From assembly GCA_011191975.1 (NCBI GenBank), contig DUFA01000137.1, positions 1 to 33,963 of the forward strand: a stretch of DNA of 33,963 bases, written 5' to 3'. The notes below the pieces were generated by a model that saw only the letters and a list, made by a program, of their open reading frames with translations, had not been told where the DNA came from and searched no databases. Both the position numbers and the translations under genes were made by a program. Shown here in pieces: positions 16,442 through 24,888 of this stretch (the first letter of the stretch is position 1; each line of letters begins with the position of its first letter). The DNA comes from Dehalococcoidia bacterium (GTDB lineage Bacteria > Chloroflexota > Dehalococcoidia > Dehalococcoidales > UBA2162).

Positions 16442-18829
16442 TTATGTCACTCGTAGTGCCTCGCCTACGGTGAGTCTGGAGACACGGTAGGCAGGTAAAA
16501 TAGATCCAAGAATAGCTATCAATAGAATTAACGGTACTATGAGAACTATTGCCCATGGTCCTGGCATTGTGCCGAACGGCGTGCCCATATTATTTATGAT
16601 TCCTATGTAGTTAAGGCCAAGGCGTGTGAATATTATCCCCAGTGGCAGCCCAATTATCAAAGCAATACCGGATAACAGAACAGATCCAGAAATAATGGTT
16701 GCTGCAACCTGTCGCGGGGTAAATCCGAGTGTCTTTAATATCGCGAATTCACCATATCTTTCTCTGATGGTAAATAATAACGTGATCAATACGCTAGCCG
16801 CACCGATTAAAAAGAGGGCGCATGTCATGACATACAATGGTGGTCGCACATATCCGGCTGTCTTTTTATTACCTTCATAATCATTTGTTACCGTAATAGA
16901 TAGTGTATTATTTGATTGCTTCAGCAAGTTTATTTTTACAGTCTCAGGATCAATTCCCGGGACTACCTTGATCCGATAATGTGTTGGTTCAAGGTTAAGA
17001 GCGAGCTGGTTAACGATAGTGTCTGAGCTTGTTCTGACCTGGGCTGTATCATCAACATATATACCGACTACCTGCAAGGTTAGCTTCTTACCGTCTACTT
17101 CCATTACATCGGATAATTGACCGTCAAGCACAAGGGCGAGATTATCACCAATATTGAAACCTGTTTCATCCGCCATTTTTCTGGTAATAATAGCTTCGCC
17201 AGGCTTTTCGTACATACGTCCGTCGGGAATATATGGAGCAAGATTCGCGTAGTTACTACTGGGGGCTCCTATAAGATAGGTTTTACCGGGATAACCATCT
17301 TTGACAACATTGCCAGCGAACGCTCGTCCTTCATAATAAGATTGAATTTCAGGCTGATTGTTAAGTAGTATCGCTATCTCTTCTGCAGACATACTCTCTT
17401 GGTCAAGACGCCTCCCTGCAGTAATTTGATATGGTTCGCCACCTGCAAGTGTAGGATCTTCGATAATATTGCGGAGTGTAGCTTCCATTCCCAGACCAAA
17501 AGCTGCAAGAATTACTGCCAATATCAGTGCAAAGATAGTTAATGTGGAACGTATAGGCCGATGAAACGCATCCTTGAATCCTACAGTCATAACCGTCGGA
17601 AGCTTAAAGAAGCTTGCCAATTTAATAACACGGGATGATTTCGATTGAAACTGAGGGGAACCGGTCTTCAATGAATAGACGGTTGAAACTTTTCCTCCAC
17701 GCCAGGCGGGAATAAAGGAAGTCACGGCAATTATTATTGAAGTACCGAGTACAATAGCTACTGCCATAACAGGATCAAATACGGGAGAAGCAGCGATTCC
17801 CAGGGGTTCCTCGGTGACGCGTAACGCCAAGGGTGTAACAGCAAACCCGATTGCCACTCCGACAACTGCCGCCAGCAGACCTATCGTTACATGCTCAAGA
17901 AGAATGAGAAATGTCAGCTGTCGTGGAGTAAATCCAATGGATTTTAGCAAAGCAATATCGCGATACTGTGCAAGAACATTGCCGGCAATAACATTCGTAA
18001 TCACGAAAGCTGCAACACAAATGGCAAGAATACCGAAAGCTCCTATGAATATATAATATGGTCTGACCACGCTATCGACTAAATCTTTATAATATTGCCA
18101 TGTGAAAAAAGAGGGTTTCTGATTATCCGGATAGGTCTCCAAAGCCATTCGGGCAAATACCCCGGCGGTTTCCGAATCCCGAAGTTGTACACCGTAATTC
18201 CATCTCCACTCATCGAGGTCTTCTTCTATTATCTCGAGTACAGCAGGCAGGACATATGCAGTCGCATTTGGAAAATATGGATATGATAGACGGTCTGTAG
18301 CTACGGAAAAACCCACAACTTCAAATATTTCTGTTCTGTTTTCTACTAATACCTCCAACTTATCGCCAATCTCAATATTCTGGTCACGTGCGAGACTGTA
18401 ATCGATGATAATTTCTTGATCCCCGTCTGAACTGAGCCATCGCCCGTTCAATATGATAGGACTACCTATTTCAGGAGGTACCAAGGGCATTCCAAGAAAA
18501 CGGAGATTTATGGCACGGTCATCCAGAATAAGCGGGTATGATTCTGTAAGGTATGGTATTAGTCCGGAACTTGCTGTCACTCCCTCCATCTCGCCTATTT
18601 TTTGCAGATCCGAAGCATCTCCCTCACCGAAAGGGTAGGAAAACCAGACATGAGCTCCGCTACCTTCTCTTTGTCTTGTCAGGTAAGCGTTTTCAACACT
18701 TATACGAGTAGTAACAGCCACGGTTAGTACTCCTGTAGCAATCGTCACGACAACGAATACCAACCCGATTTGAAGAGGACGGCTCGTTATATCAGCCCAT
18801 GCTTTACGAAATAATGCTCTTAACATCAT
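16442..18829 (-). CDS. ABC transporter permease, two FtsX/MacB-type domains
   Basis: The 795-residue protein has an N-terminal helix (about 18-40), a large extracellular domain, and three helices near 255-370. A second N-terminal-like helix (about 425-450) and a second extracellular domain come next, then three helices near 675-785 ending in PAYRVSRLTVGEALRVT. The cytoplasmic LKSIGFTPRQ and LKTLGFTPRQ loops, one in each half, are the coupling segments of FtsX-like permeases. This tandem form usually exports lipids, peptides or drugs with one ATPase partner. It starts with ATGATG overlapping the ATPase stop by one base, and GGAGGTG inside the ATPase gene serves as its ribosome site. The pair is therefore translationally coupled. 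Confidence 0.92.
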   Translation of the reverse strand: MMLRALFRKAWADITSRPLQIGLVFVVVTIATGVLTVAVTTRISVENAYLTRQREGSGAHVWFSYPFGEGDASDLQKIGEMEGVTASSGLIPYLTESYPLILDDRAINLRFLGMPLVPPEIGSPIILNGRWLSSDGDQEIIIDYSLARDQNIEIGDKLEVLVENRTEIFEVVGFSVATDRLSYPYFPNATAYVLPAVLEIIEEDLDEWRWNYGVQLRDSETAGVFARMALETYPDNQKPSFFTWQYYKDLVDSVVRPYYIFIGAFGILAICVAAFVITNVIAGNVLAQYRDIALLKSIGFTPRQLTFLILLEHVTIGLLAAVVGVAIGFAVTPLALRVTEEPLGIAASPVFDPVMAVAIVLGTSIIIAVTSFIPAWRGGKVSTVYSLKTGSPQFQSKSSRVIKLASFFKLPTVMTVGFKDAFHRPIRSTLTIFALILAVILAAFGLGMEATLRNIIEDPTLAGGEPYQITAGRRLDQESMSAEEIAILLNNQPEIQSYYEGRAFAGNVVKDGYPGKTYLIGAPSSNYANLAPYIPDGRMYEKPGEAIITRKMADETGFNIGDNLALVLDGQLSDVMEVDGKKLTLQVVGIYVDDTAQVRTSSDTIVNQLALNLEPTHYRIKVVPGIDPETVKINLLKQSNNTLSITVTNDYEGNKKTAGYVRPPLYVMTCALFLIGAASVLITLLFTIRERYGEFAILKTLGFTPRQVAATIISGSVLLSGIALIIGLPLGIIFTRLGLNYIGIINNMGTPFGTMPGPWAIVLIVPLILLIAILGSILPAYRVSRLTVGEALRVT

Positions 18830-19566
18830 TACACCTCCAGGCTGATCAGTCTGGAAAGAACTGATTTGTGATCACCTTTTACATCGACCCTGGTCTCGTT
18901 AGCCACGAGCCCATCACGCATATGAATAATTCGGCTGGCACAGCTTGCTACCACATGGTTGTGAGTCACTATCACAATGGTTTGTCCTTCAGCATTATAT
19001 TGACCTAGAAGGTTCATTACTTCATGTGAACTTTCTGTATCCAGGTTACCGGTTGGTTCATCAGCTAAAAGGACCTGAGGAGTATTGACCAGGGCTCGTG
19101 CTATAGCAACTCTTTGCTGTTCTCCACCGGATAATTTTGATGGAACATCTACGGCTTTGCCAGCTATACCCAGTTGTTCTAAAAGATTTTTACGACGTTC
19201 CCGGGCCTGTTTCGCCGTAAAACCCGCGATAAGTGCAGGTAATTCCACGTTATCTGCTACACTAAGGTTTCCAATCAGGTTGAATGCTTGGAAGACAACC
19301 CCGATATGTCGGCGGCGGATAATTGCCCGTTCTGTTTCATTCAGCTTATCGATCCTCTTTTCAGCCAGATAGATTTCACCGTCTGTTGGTGTATCGAGTC
19401 CGGCTATCAAATTCAACATTGTGGATTTACCGCATCCACTCGGTCCCATCACTGCTACAAAATCACCTGAATCCACATCCAAATTTATCCCACGCAACGC
19501 ATTTATTCTCGTACTATTACTCCGGTACGTCCTGGAGAGTTTTCTTAACATCAACATTTTTTCCAT
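18829..19566 (-). CDS. ABC transporter ATP-binding protein (LolD/MacB-like)
   Basis: The 245-residue ATPase is complete: Walker A GPSGCGKST (41-49), Q-loop FQAFNL, signature LSGGEQQRVAIA (from 145), Walker B VLLADEPTG with Glu170, a D-loop NLDT and the H-loop VTHNH. The NLIGNLSVADNVELP stretch is typical of the MacB/LolD subfamily that pairs with FtsX-type permeases. AGGAGG lies six bases before the start. It lies between the PadR regulator (30 bases upstream) and the permease (one-base overlap), so all three are probably one operon driven from the PadR promoter. Confidence 0.95.
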   Translation of the reverse strand: MEKMLMLRKLSRTYRSNSTRINALRGINLDVDSGDFVAVMGPSGCGKSTMLNLIAGLDTPTDGEIYLAEKRIDKLNETERAIIRRRHIGVVFQAFNLIGNLSVADNVELPALIAGFTAKQARERRKNLLEQLGIAGKAVDVPSKLSGGEQQRVAIARALVNTPQVLLADEPTGNLDTESSHEVMNLLGQYNAEGQTIVIVTHNHVVASCASRIIHMRDGLVANETRVDVKGDHKSVLSRLISLEV

Positions 19567-19595
19567 TGGAATCCTCCTTAATCTACAATGATAAG

Positions 19596-20129
19596 TTAAC
19601 TACCGGTAAAGTTTTTGTATTGTTGACCTGTGAACTCTTCCTCACATTGATCCAGCCATTTTAGCAGGGCCTGGATATAAAGTGAGGCAGCACCTACCAG
19701 CAATTTTGTTGTTATATCATTATTTCGATCAGTAGCAAGATTATCTAATTCTCTTACTGCCTTAAAGTATTCCTGACGCTGACGATCTATTATGTCCAAA
19801 GGATTTTTTGTTCCTGCAATATATGCAAGAATCAATTTAATAATGAATTCTTCCTTGAGTGTCGGGCTATCAGATGTTTCTTCCAACCATTCATGTAGTG
19901 TAACTCGCCCTTCTTCGGTGAGTTCATATACGTGCCTGCTGGGCGAACCTCGTTGCGGTATTTCCTCACTTTTCACGAGTTCATCACGTTCCAGTGCAGA
20001 TAATGTATTATAAATTTGTCCTACGTTGATCGGAGGCCATACAGCTCCAAATTTATCATCGTAGATCTGCTTCAGTTCGTAACCATGGGCTGGTTTCTCG
20101 GCAAGTAAAGCAAGAATCGGATAACGCAT
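19596..20129 (-). CDS. PadR-family transcriptional regulator
   Basis: This 177-residue protein opens with the PadR winged helix: ILALLAEKPAHGYELKQIYDDKF, then VGQIYNTLSALERDELV as recognition helix, and RHVYELTEEG as wing. A C-terminal helical dimerisation region (about 85-170) of the Vir/AphA-like type follows. PadR proteins repress their own operon and an adjacent transporter until a ligand binds. The gene precedes the ABC ATPase by 30 bases. A near-perfect dyad directly downstream of its -10 element supports autorepression and control of the transporter. Confidence 0.93.
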   Translation of the reverse strand: MRYPILALLAEKPAHGYELKQIYDDKFGAVWPPINVGQIYNTLSALERDELVKSEEIPQRGSPSRHVYELTEEGRVTLHEWLEETSDSPTLKEEFIIKLILAYIAGTKNPLDIIDRQRQEYFKAVRELDNLATDRNNDITTKLLVGAASLYIQALLKWLDQCEEEFTGQQYKNFTGS

Positions 20130-20146
20130 ATTAAAACATCCTTATT

Positions 20147-20173
20147 AAGCATATATGTTTAGCATATATACTT
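20147..20173 (-). promoter_or_regulatory. PadR operator (dyad ATATATG-N5-CATATAT)
   Basis: Two 11-base arms (20147-20157 and 20163-20173) are inverted copies with a single mismatch around a five-base spacer. The block abuts the -10 element, covers the expected transcription start and ends 18 bases before the PadR start codon. ATG/CAT dyads of this size are usual PadR targets. The assignment is by position and symmetry. Confidence 0.7.
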
Positions 20174-20202
20174 AATATATATCCTGATTTCAGATTTGTC
20201 AA
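20174..20202 (-). promoter_or_regulatory. sigma70 promoter of the padR-ABC operon
   Basis: On the minus strand a perfect TTGACA (20197-20202) is followed after exactly 17 bases by TATATT (20174-20179). It is among the best promoters in the window and touches the dyad operator. Confidence 0.8.
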
Positions 20203-20417
20203 TGCCTTTGCTACGATTCTTTTGAAATAAATAATAAAATGCAGAATTATATATCTGAATTAACTTTTAGAAATGGTGTCAACCTTACACTAAGTTAATT
20301 GTTAAAGACTGTAATAACTTGGTAATTATCAGCAAAGAAAAAGCGGACGGTCAACACTATTTTAAGGAGACTCGACGATTTTTATAAGGCTGTGGTTGAC
20401 GGTGATAAGCAGTTTTA

Positions 20418-20490
<73 letters not shown>

Positions 20491-20521
20491 ACACTTACAC
20501 CTGAGATTATATCATAATTTC

Positions 20522-20550
20522 TTGTCAGCCAGTATCATTATTGTTATACT
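20522..20550 (+). promoter_or_regulatory. promoter of the gatB-secG-pgi run
   Basis: TTGTCA (20522-20527), 17 bases, TATACT (20545-20550). The predicted first base is near 20557, after the first possible ATG (20554) of the downstream frame, which argues for the later gatB start. Confidence 0.6.
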
Positions 20551-20574
20551 GAAATGGTTTCAGGTACGAATTTG

Positions 20575-22056
20575 ATGGACTACGAGACAATTATCGGGCT
20601 GGAAGTTCATGCCCAGCTTCTGACAAAAAGTAAGATGTTTTGCCGGTGCAGCGCAGAGTATGCGGACGCTCCTCCCAATTCTCACGTCTGCCCGGTCTGT
20701 ATGGGAATGCCAGGCGTTCTTCCAGTTATTAATAGTCAGGCTGTGGACTACACGATTATGACTGCTCTTGCTTTGAACTGCCCTATTTCCGAATTCACCA
20801 GGTTCGATCGCAAGAATTACCCTTATCCCGATCTGGTAAAAGGTTACCAGATTTCCCAAAGTGGTTCTCCGATAAGCGGTAGTGGCTGGTTGTCGATTGA
20901 GGTAGACGGAGTCACAAGGAAGATCGGAATCAATCATATTCACCTTGAAGAGGATACCTCAAAGTTACTGCATCGCTCAACTTCGAACGGAGAAGATTAT
21001 AGCCTTGTGGATATTAACCGTTCAGGAGTACCTCTGATGGAAATCGTCAGTGAACCGGACTTACGTTCACCCGAGGAAGCCCGTCAGTATCTGATGAAGC
21101 TTCGGACAATACTACGCTACATCGGAGTTTCTACCGGGAATATGGAAGAAGGCAGCTTCAGGTGCGATGCCAACATCAGCATAAGGCCTAAAGGAAGTGA
21201 AGAATTTGGTCCTAAAGTAGAAGTAAAGAACCTTAACAGTTTCAGAGCTGTTTATCTGGCTATGGAGTATGAGGGAAAACGGCAGAGAAAGGCTGTTGAA
21301 AAGGGGGAAAAGCTTGTCCAGGAGACTCGTGGTTGGATCGAAGACAGGGGTGTGACTGTTTCACAACGCAGTAAAGAATACGCCCATGATTACCGCTACT
21401 TTCCTGAACCTGACCTACCGCCGATGATACTGACCGCAGAAAAAGTGGAAGCCATCAGGACTCAACTACCGGAACTGCCCGATGCCAGACGTGCCCGTTT
21501 TATGGATGAATACAAATTAACGCTTTACGATGCCGATCTGTTGACCGGTTCCAGGGAAATGGCCGACTACGAGGAGGAATTCATAAAGTCTGGTGGGTCG
21601 GACGAAATATCAGTACCGGAGAGAGCAAAACTTGGTAGCAATTGGATTTTAGGTGAAGTCAGTCGTATAATGAATGCTAACGGTATAGATATTGCCGGAT
21701 TTAGCGAAAAAGTGAGTGCTGTTAATCTGGTAAGGTTAACGGAGTTAAATTCAGAGGGAAAGATCTCAGCAGCAACCGCAAAATCTATGCTAGAAGAGAT
21801 GTATAATACCGGCAAGGACGCCGATATCCTGCTTCAAGAAGGAGATCGTGGCCAGATAAGTGACGCTGAACAGCTTGAAGAAGCTATTTCACAGGCAATA
21901 GCCGTGAATAAGCAGGCGGTCGCTGATTACAGAGCAGGTAAAGAAGCCGCGGTAAAATACCTTGTCGGACAGGTAATGAAAGTAACCAGGGGCAGAGCGA
22001 ATCCTCAACTGGTTAATGAATTAATAAAGAAGAAGCTAGAGGAAGTAATAAATTGA
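20575..22056 (+). CDS. gatB: Asp-tRNA(Asn)/Glu-tRNA(Gln) amidotransferase subunit B
   Basis: GatB binds mischarged Glu-tRNA(Gln) or Asp-tRNA(Asn) and, with GatA and GatC, converts the aminoacyl group to Gln or Asn. The protein shows GLEVHAQL (8-15), the zinc-binding CRC and CPVCMGMPG (Cys23, 25, 39, 42), RKNYPYPDLVKGYQ and HLEEDTSKLLH. DVNRSG-like DINRSGVPLMEIVSEPD follows, then RCDANISI and the DYRYFPEPDLPP block, ending in the C-terminal YqeY-like helical domain. It has about 493 residues, slightly longer than average. A frame seven codons longer (ATG 20554) would begin before the predicted transcript, so 20575 is preferred; AGGT is the only nearby ribosome-site-like sequence. gatA and gatC are not next to it. 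Confidence 0.95.
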   Translation: MDYETIIGLEVHAQLLTKSKMFCRCSAEYADAPPNSHVCPVCMGMPGVLPVINSQAVDYTIMTALALNCPISEFTRFDRKNYPYPDLVKGYQISQSGSPISGSGWLSIEVDGVTRKIGINHIHLEEDTSKLLHRSTSNGEDYSLVDINRSGVPLMEIVSEPDLRSPEEARQYLMKLRTILRYIGVSTGNMEEGSFRCDANISIRPKGSEEFGPKVEVKNLNSFRAVYLAMEYEGKRQRKAVEKGEKLVQETRGWIEDRGVTVSQRSKEYAHDYRYFPEPDLPPMILTAEKVEAIRTQLPELPDARRARFMDEYKLTLYDADLLTGSREMADYEEEFIKSGGSDEISVPERAKLGSNWILGEVSRIMNANGIDIAGFSEKVSAVNLVRLTELNSEGKISAATAKSMLEEMYNTGKDADILLQEGDRGQISDAEQLEEAISQAIAVNKQAVADYRAGKEAAVKYLVGQVMKVTRGRANPQLVNELIKKKLEEVIN

Positions 22057-22268
22057 CTTACCTGAATATAGCGCAGATTGTTCTTTCCGTAGCTCTTATC
22101 CTGGCTATTATGCTCCAGGTGAAAGGCGGCGGAATGGGTGGTATATTCGGCCAGGCAGACAGTGTATATCGCACCAGGCGTGGAATTGAGAGAACTCTTT
22201 TTCAACTCACGATAGTTCTGGCTGTTATATTCATCGTCATCTCTATAGTAGCCCTCAGAATCAGCTAG
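22053..22268 (+). CDS. secG: preprotein translocase subunit SecG
   Basis: This 71-residue protein has two hydrophobic helices (about 5-21 and 46-67) separated by the Gly-rich loop KGGGMGGIFGQAD, the hallmark of SecG. It is the small helper subunit of the SecYEG channel in the inner membrane. It starts with TTG inside the last codons of gatB (four-base TTGA overlap), with AGAGGAAG as ribosome site, so its translation is coupled to gatB. This start gives the usual SecG length. Confidence 0.93.
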   Translation: MTYLNIAQIVLSVALILAIMLQVKGGGMGGIFGQADSVYRTRRGIERTLFQLTIVLAVIFIVISIVALRIS

Positions 22269-22291
22269 GGATAGCCTGAAAAGGGGCGGAT

Positions 22292-23719
22292 ATGCAAAGC
22301 CGAAATCCTCTTCAGACCGATAACAAGGCTATAAAGCTGGATTACAGCGGTATGATGTCCGAATTTATCGGTTCTCACAAAGGTATCACTCCTGAAGAAA
22401 TAGATGAACTAGTCTCTACTGCTAAAGCCGCAGTCGAGAAAATCGACGAGAAAAGAGATTCCGGTGAATACGGTTTCTACCTGCTTCCATATGATTCCGC
22501 AACTACTGATGAAGTTCTTCATCTCTCTGAAACTTATCAGAGAACGTTTGATGATTTCGTAGTCCTGGGAATCGGCGGTTCAGCACTTGGAGCTAAAACT
22601 CTTTTTCAATCACTATGTAGTCCGATCCATAATCTGCTACCTCTGGAGGAACGAAATGGAGTCCCGAGGATACACTTCCTCGATAACATAGATCCTGTAA
22701 CCATGAAATTCCTCCTCAATTATGTTAATCCACGAAAAACACTGTTCAACTTAATAACCAAGTCCGGGAAAACAGTAGAGACGATCAGTCAATTCCTGAT
22801 TGTGCGAAAAATTATCGAAGATAAACTAGGTAAACAGTCCGCATCCGAACACCTAGTGATTACTACCGGTGATAAAAGCAGTAGTTTATATAAATTTGCC
22901 CAGAAAAACAACTGTCCTTTACTTGATATACCGGAAAATGTCGGCGGTCGTTATTCCGTACTAAGTCCCGTGGGACTCTTTCCTGCCGCGATAGCGGGTA
23001 TTGATATTCGAGAGTTACTTGCAGGGGCTAGGTTAATGGATGATAGAACCCGGACAGGCAACCTCCGGCAGAATCCGGCGTATATGTCCGGCGCGCTTCA
23101 CTATCTTGCCGATACACGAAAAGGACTGAACATTGCAGTAATGATGCCGTATAGTGATGCTCTGTATCAGGTAGTGTACTGGTTCCGGCAACTATGGGCA
23201 GAAAGCCTGGGTAAGAAAATGATGGTATCCGGCAAAATGGTAAATTCCGGACAGACACCAGTCGCTGCCCTGGGTGTTACAGATCAGCACAGCCAGCTTC
23301 AACTGTATACCGAGGGACCATTCGATAAAATGATTACCTTTCTGAAGGTTGAGAATCATGGTAATAATATCGAAATACCCGAATCACCTGAAGATGAGTA
23401 CTCATACCTTTCAGGTCACGGTATCGAGGAGTTAATTAACATTGAAATGGAGTCGACCAGGATTGCTCTGACAGAAGTCGGCAGGAGTACTATGAGCCTG
23501 GTTCTTCCAGAAATTAGTGCATTTACAGTTGGTCAGCTTCTCTTCCTGCTGGAAGTGCAGACCGTTTTTACCGCCGGATTATATGACATAAACCCACTCG
23601 ATCAGCCAGGTGTCGAAGCGAGTAAACAGTATATTAAGAATATGCTGAGTGGTGAAAAATCAGCAGATATGACAGTAAGCAGAAAAATATTAAATACGGG
23701 TAGAGAATACATTATATAA
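22292..23719 (+). CDS. pgi: glucose-6-phosphate isomerase
   Basis: This enzyme interconverts glucose 6-phosphate and fructose 6-phosphate. The 475-residue protein has the SIS-domain plan: VLGIGGSALGAKTL, FLDNIDPVTM, the phosphate-binding ITKSGKTVET, QLYTEGPFDK and the C-terminal signature NPLDQPGVEASK, whose Lys helps catalysis. The length fits the shorter Pgi of many Gram-positive and Chloroflexota-like bacteria. AAAAGGGGCG lies before the ATG. The 23-base gap to secG suggests one transcript from the gatB promoter. Confidence 0.95.
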   Translation: MQSRNPLQTDNKAIKLDYSGMMSEFIGSHKGITPEEIDELVSTAKAAVEKIDEKRDSGEYGFYLLPYDSATTDEVLHLSETYQRTFDDFVVLGIGGSALGAKTLFQSLCSPIHNLLPLEERNGVPRIHFLDNIDPVTMKFLLNYVNPRKTLFNLITKSGKTVETISQFLIVRKIIEDKLGKQSASEHLVITTGDKSSSLYKFAQKNNCPLLDIPENVGGRYSVLSPVGLFPAAIAGIDIRELLAGARLMDDRTRTGNLRQNPAYMSGALHYLADTRKGLNIAVMMPYSDALYQVVYWFRQLWAESLGKKMMVSGKMVNSGQTPVAALGVTDQHSQLQLYTEGPFDKMITFLKVENHGNNIEIPESPEDEYSYLSGHGIEELINIEMESTRIALTEVGRSTMSLVLPEISAFTVGQLLFLLEVQTVFTAGLYDINPLDQPGVEASKQYIKNMLSGEKSADMTVSRKILNTGREYII

Positions 23720-23725
23720 TTTGTT

Positions 23726-23791
23726 GATATACCTGCTCTTAACTTGTGCAGATTCTGGCAGGATGTGGTAAAATTGTGGCGATATACCTGC
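23726..23791. repeat. short direct repeat GATATACCTGC after pgi
   Basis: The 11-base word occurs at 23726-23736 and 23781-23791, in the gap between pgi and the zinc-finger gene. The second copy ends in CCTGCC, which can pair with GGCAGG at 23757-23762, so one or two alternative hairpins are possible. It may be a terminator or regulatory leader; this is not decided. Confidence 0.3.
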
Positions 23792-23866
23792 CGCATAAAT
23801 TCATATTGACAGTACAGTCTATTACGATGTTAAAAGTTACGAAAAACTAATTCTGGAGGTTAGCTG

Positions 23867-23992
23867 ATGAAGTGTCCGGTTTGTAAAGCAGACGCCAGAG
23901 TACACATTTATTATTGTGCCGCATGTGGAGTCTATGTTCACGAGAAATGCTGGAATAAGCACGAAAAAACAGCGCACCAGGAAGGTAACTAA
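23867..23992 (+). CDS. 41-residue zinc-finger protein
   Basis: This tiny protein is almost entirely metal ligands: Cys3-x2-Cys6, His13, Cys17-x2-Cys20, His25, Cys28, His32 and His37. The spacing allows two interleaved zinc sites, as in B-box or RING-type folds. A good ribosome site (CTGGAGGT) precedes ATG 23867. The TAA overlaps the ATG of the prenyltransferase gene by one base (TAATG), so the two are translated together. This coupling is the best evidence that it is real. Its function is unknown; a regulatory or partner protein for the enzymes behind it is an inference from position. Confidence 0.75.
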   Translation: MKCPVCKADARVHIYYCAACGVYVHEKCWNKHEKTAHQEGN

Positions 23993-24888
23993 TGAACAGA
24001 TGGTTGATGATAATCCGGGCTCCTTTTCTTCCCCTCTCAATAGTACTGGCATTCTTTGGGGCAGCGTTAGCCTGGTATGACGGATCTTTCCACGTTGGGC
24101 ATGCGTTGCTTGCTGGTTTTGGCATTCTGATGGCGCATATTAGTGTCGATGTACTCAACGAGTACTTTGATTATAAAAGTGGTATCGATCTTCATACTGA
24201 GAAGACACTGTTTAACGGAGGAAGCGGGGCTCTTCCCCAAGGTCTATTTACGGCGAGACAGGCTCTATGGATTGGGTTGGGTGCCTTCATAATTATTGTG
24301 CCTATAGGAGCTTATTATGTGCTCAGTATGGAAAACGGCCTGGCGTTACTACCTCTATTGATAATAGCAGCAGTGTGCATACTCGTATACAGTCCAGTGA
24401 TTCTTAAAATAGCGTGGCCGGAATGGGCACCGGGACTCGGATTAGGGGCTTTACCCGTTCTGGGTGCATATTTTGTACAAACAGGCCAGTTTACCTGGCC
24501 CGCCATTATCGCTTCTGTGCCGTCTTTCATACTTGTTCATAACCTCCTATTTCTCAACGAATTTCCGGATGTTCAAGCAGATGCAGGGGCAGGAAGAAAA
24601 ACCACACCTATTGTCCTAGGGAAGAAAAACTCCGCATGGATTTATTCCTCAATGACTATCCTGGTTTACCTGTGGATAATCGGCGCCGTGATTGCCCAGC
24701 AGATGCCGGTAATAACTCTCATTAGCCTTCTGACTCTACCGATGGCTGTAAAAGCGATCCGAGGTTCATTGAACTACGATGATAAACCTGCTCTCATGGG
24801 TGCAATGGCAGCGAATGTACAGGTCGTGCTTATCACCCAGTTACTCGTAGGAATTGGTTACATCCTATCGAAGGTCTTCGATCTGTAA
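23992..24888 (+). CDS. UbiA-family prenyltransferase (MenA-like)
   Basis: This 298-residue membrane protein has eight or nine helices. It carries both Asp-rich motifs of the UbiA family: NEYFDYKSGID (56-66), which binds the prenyl diphosphate through magnesium, and LNEFPDVQADAGAGRKT in the second half. These enzymes attach a polyprenyl chain to an aromatic or related acceptor, such as 1,4-dihydroxynaphthoate in menaquinone synthesis, protohaem or glycerol phosphate. NGGSGALPQG and GRKTTPIVLG favour the MenA-like branch, but the acceptor is not proven. It is locked between the zinc-finger gene and the radical SAM gene by TAATG overlaps on both sides. Confidence 0.9.
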   Translation: MNRWLMIIRAPFLPLSIVLAFFGAALAWYDGSFHVGHALLAGFGILMAHISVDVLNEYFDYKSGIDLHTEKTLFNGGSGALPQGLFTARQALWIGLGAFIIIVPIGAYYVLSMENGLALLPLLIIAAVCILVYSPVILKIAWPEWAPGLGLGALPVLGAYFVQTGQFTWPAIIASVPSFILVHNLLFLNEFPDVQADAGAGRKTTPIVLGKKNSAWIYSSMTILVYLWIIGAVIAQQMPVITLISLLTLPMAVKAIRGSLNYDDKPALMGAMAANVQVVLITQLLVGIGYILSKVFDL

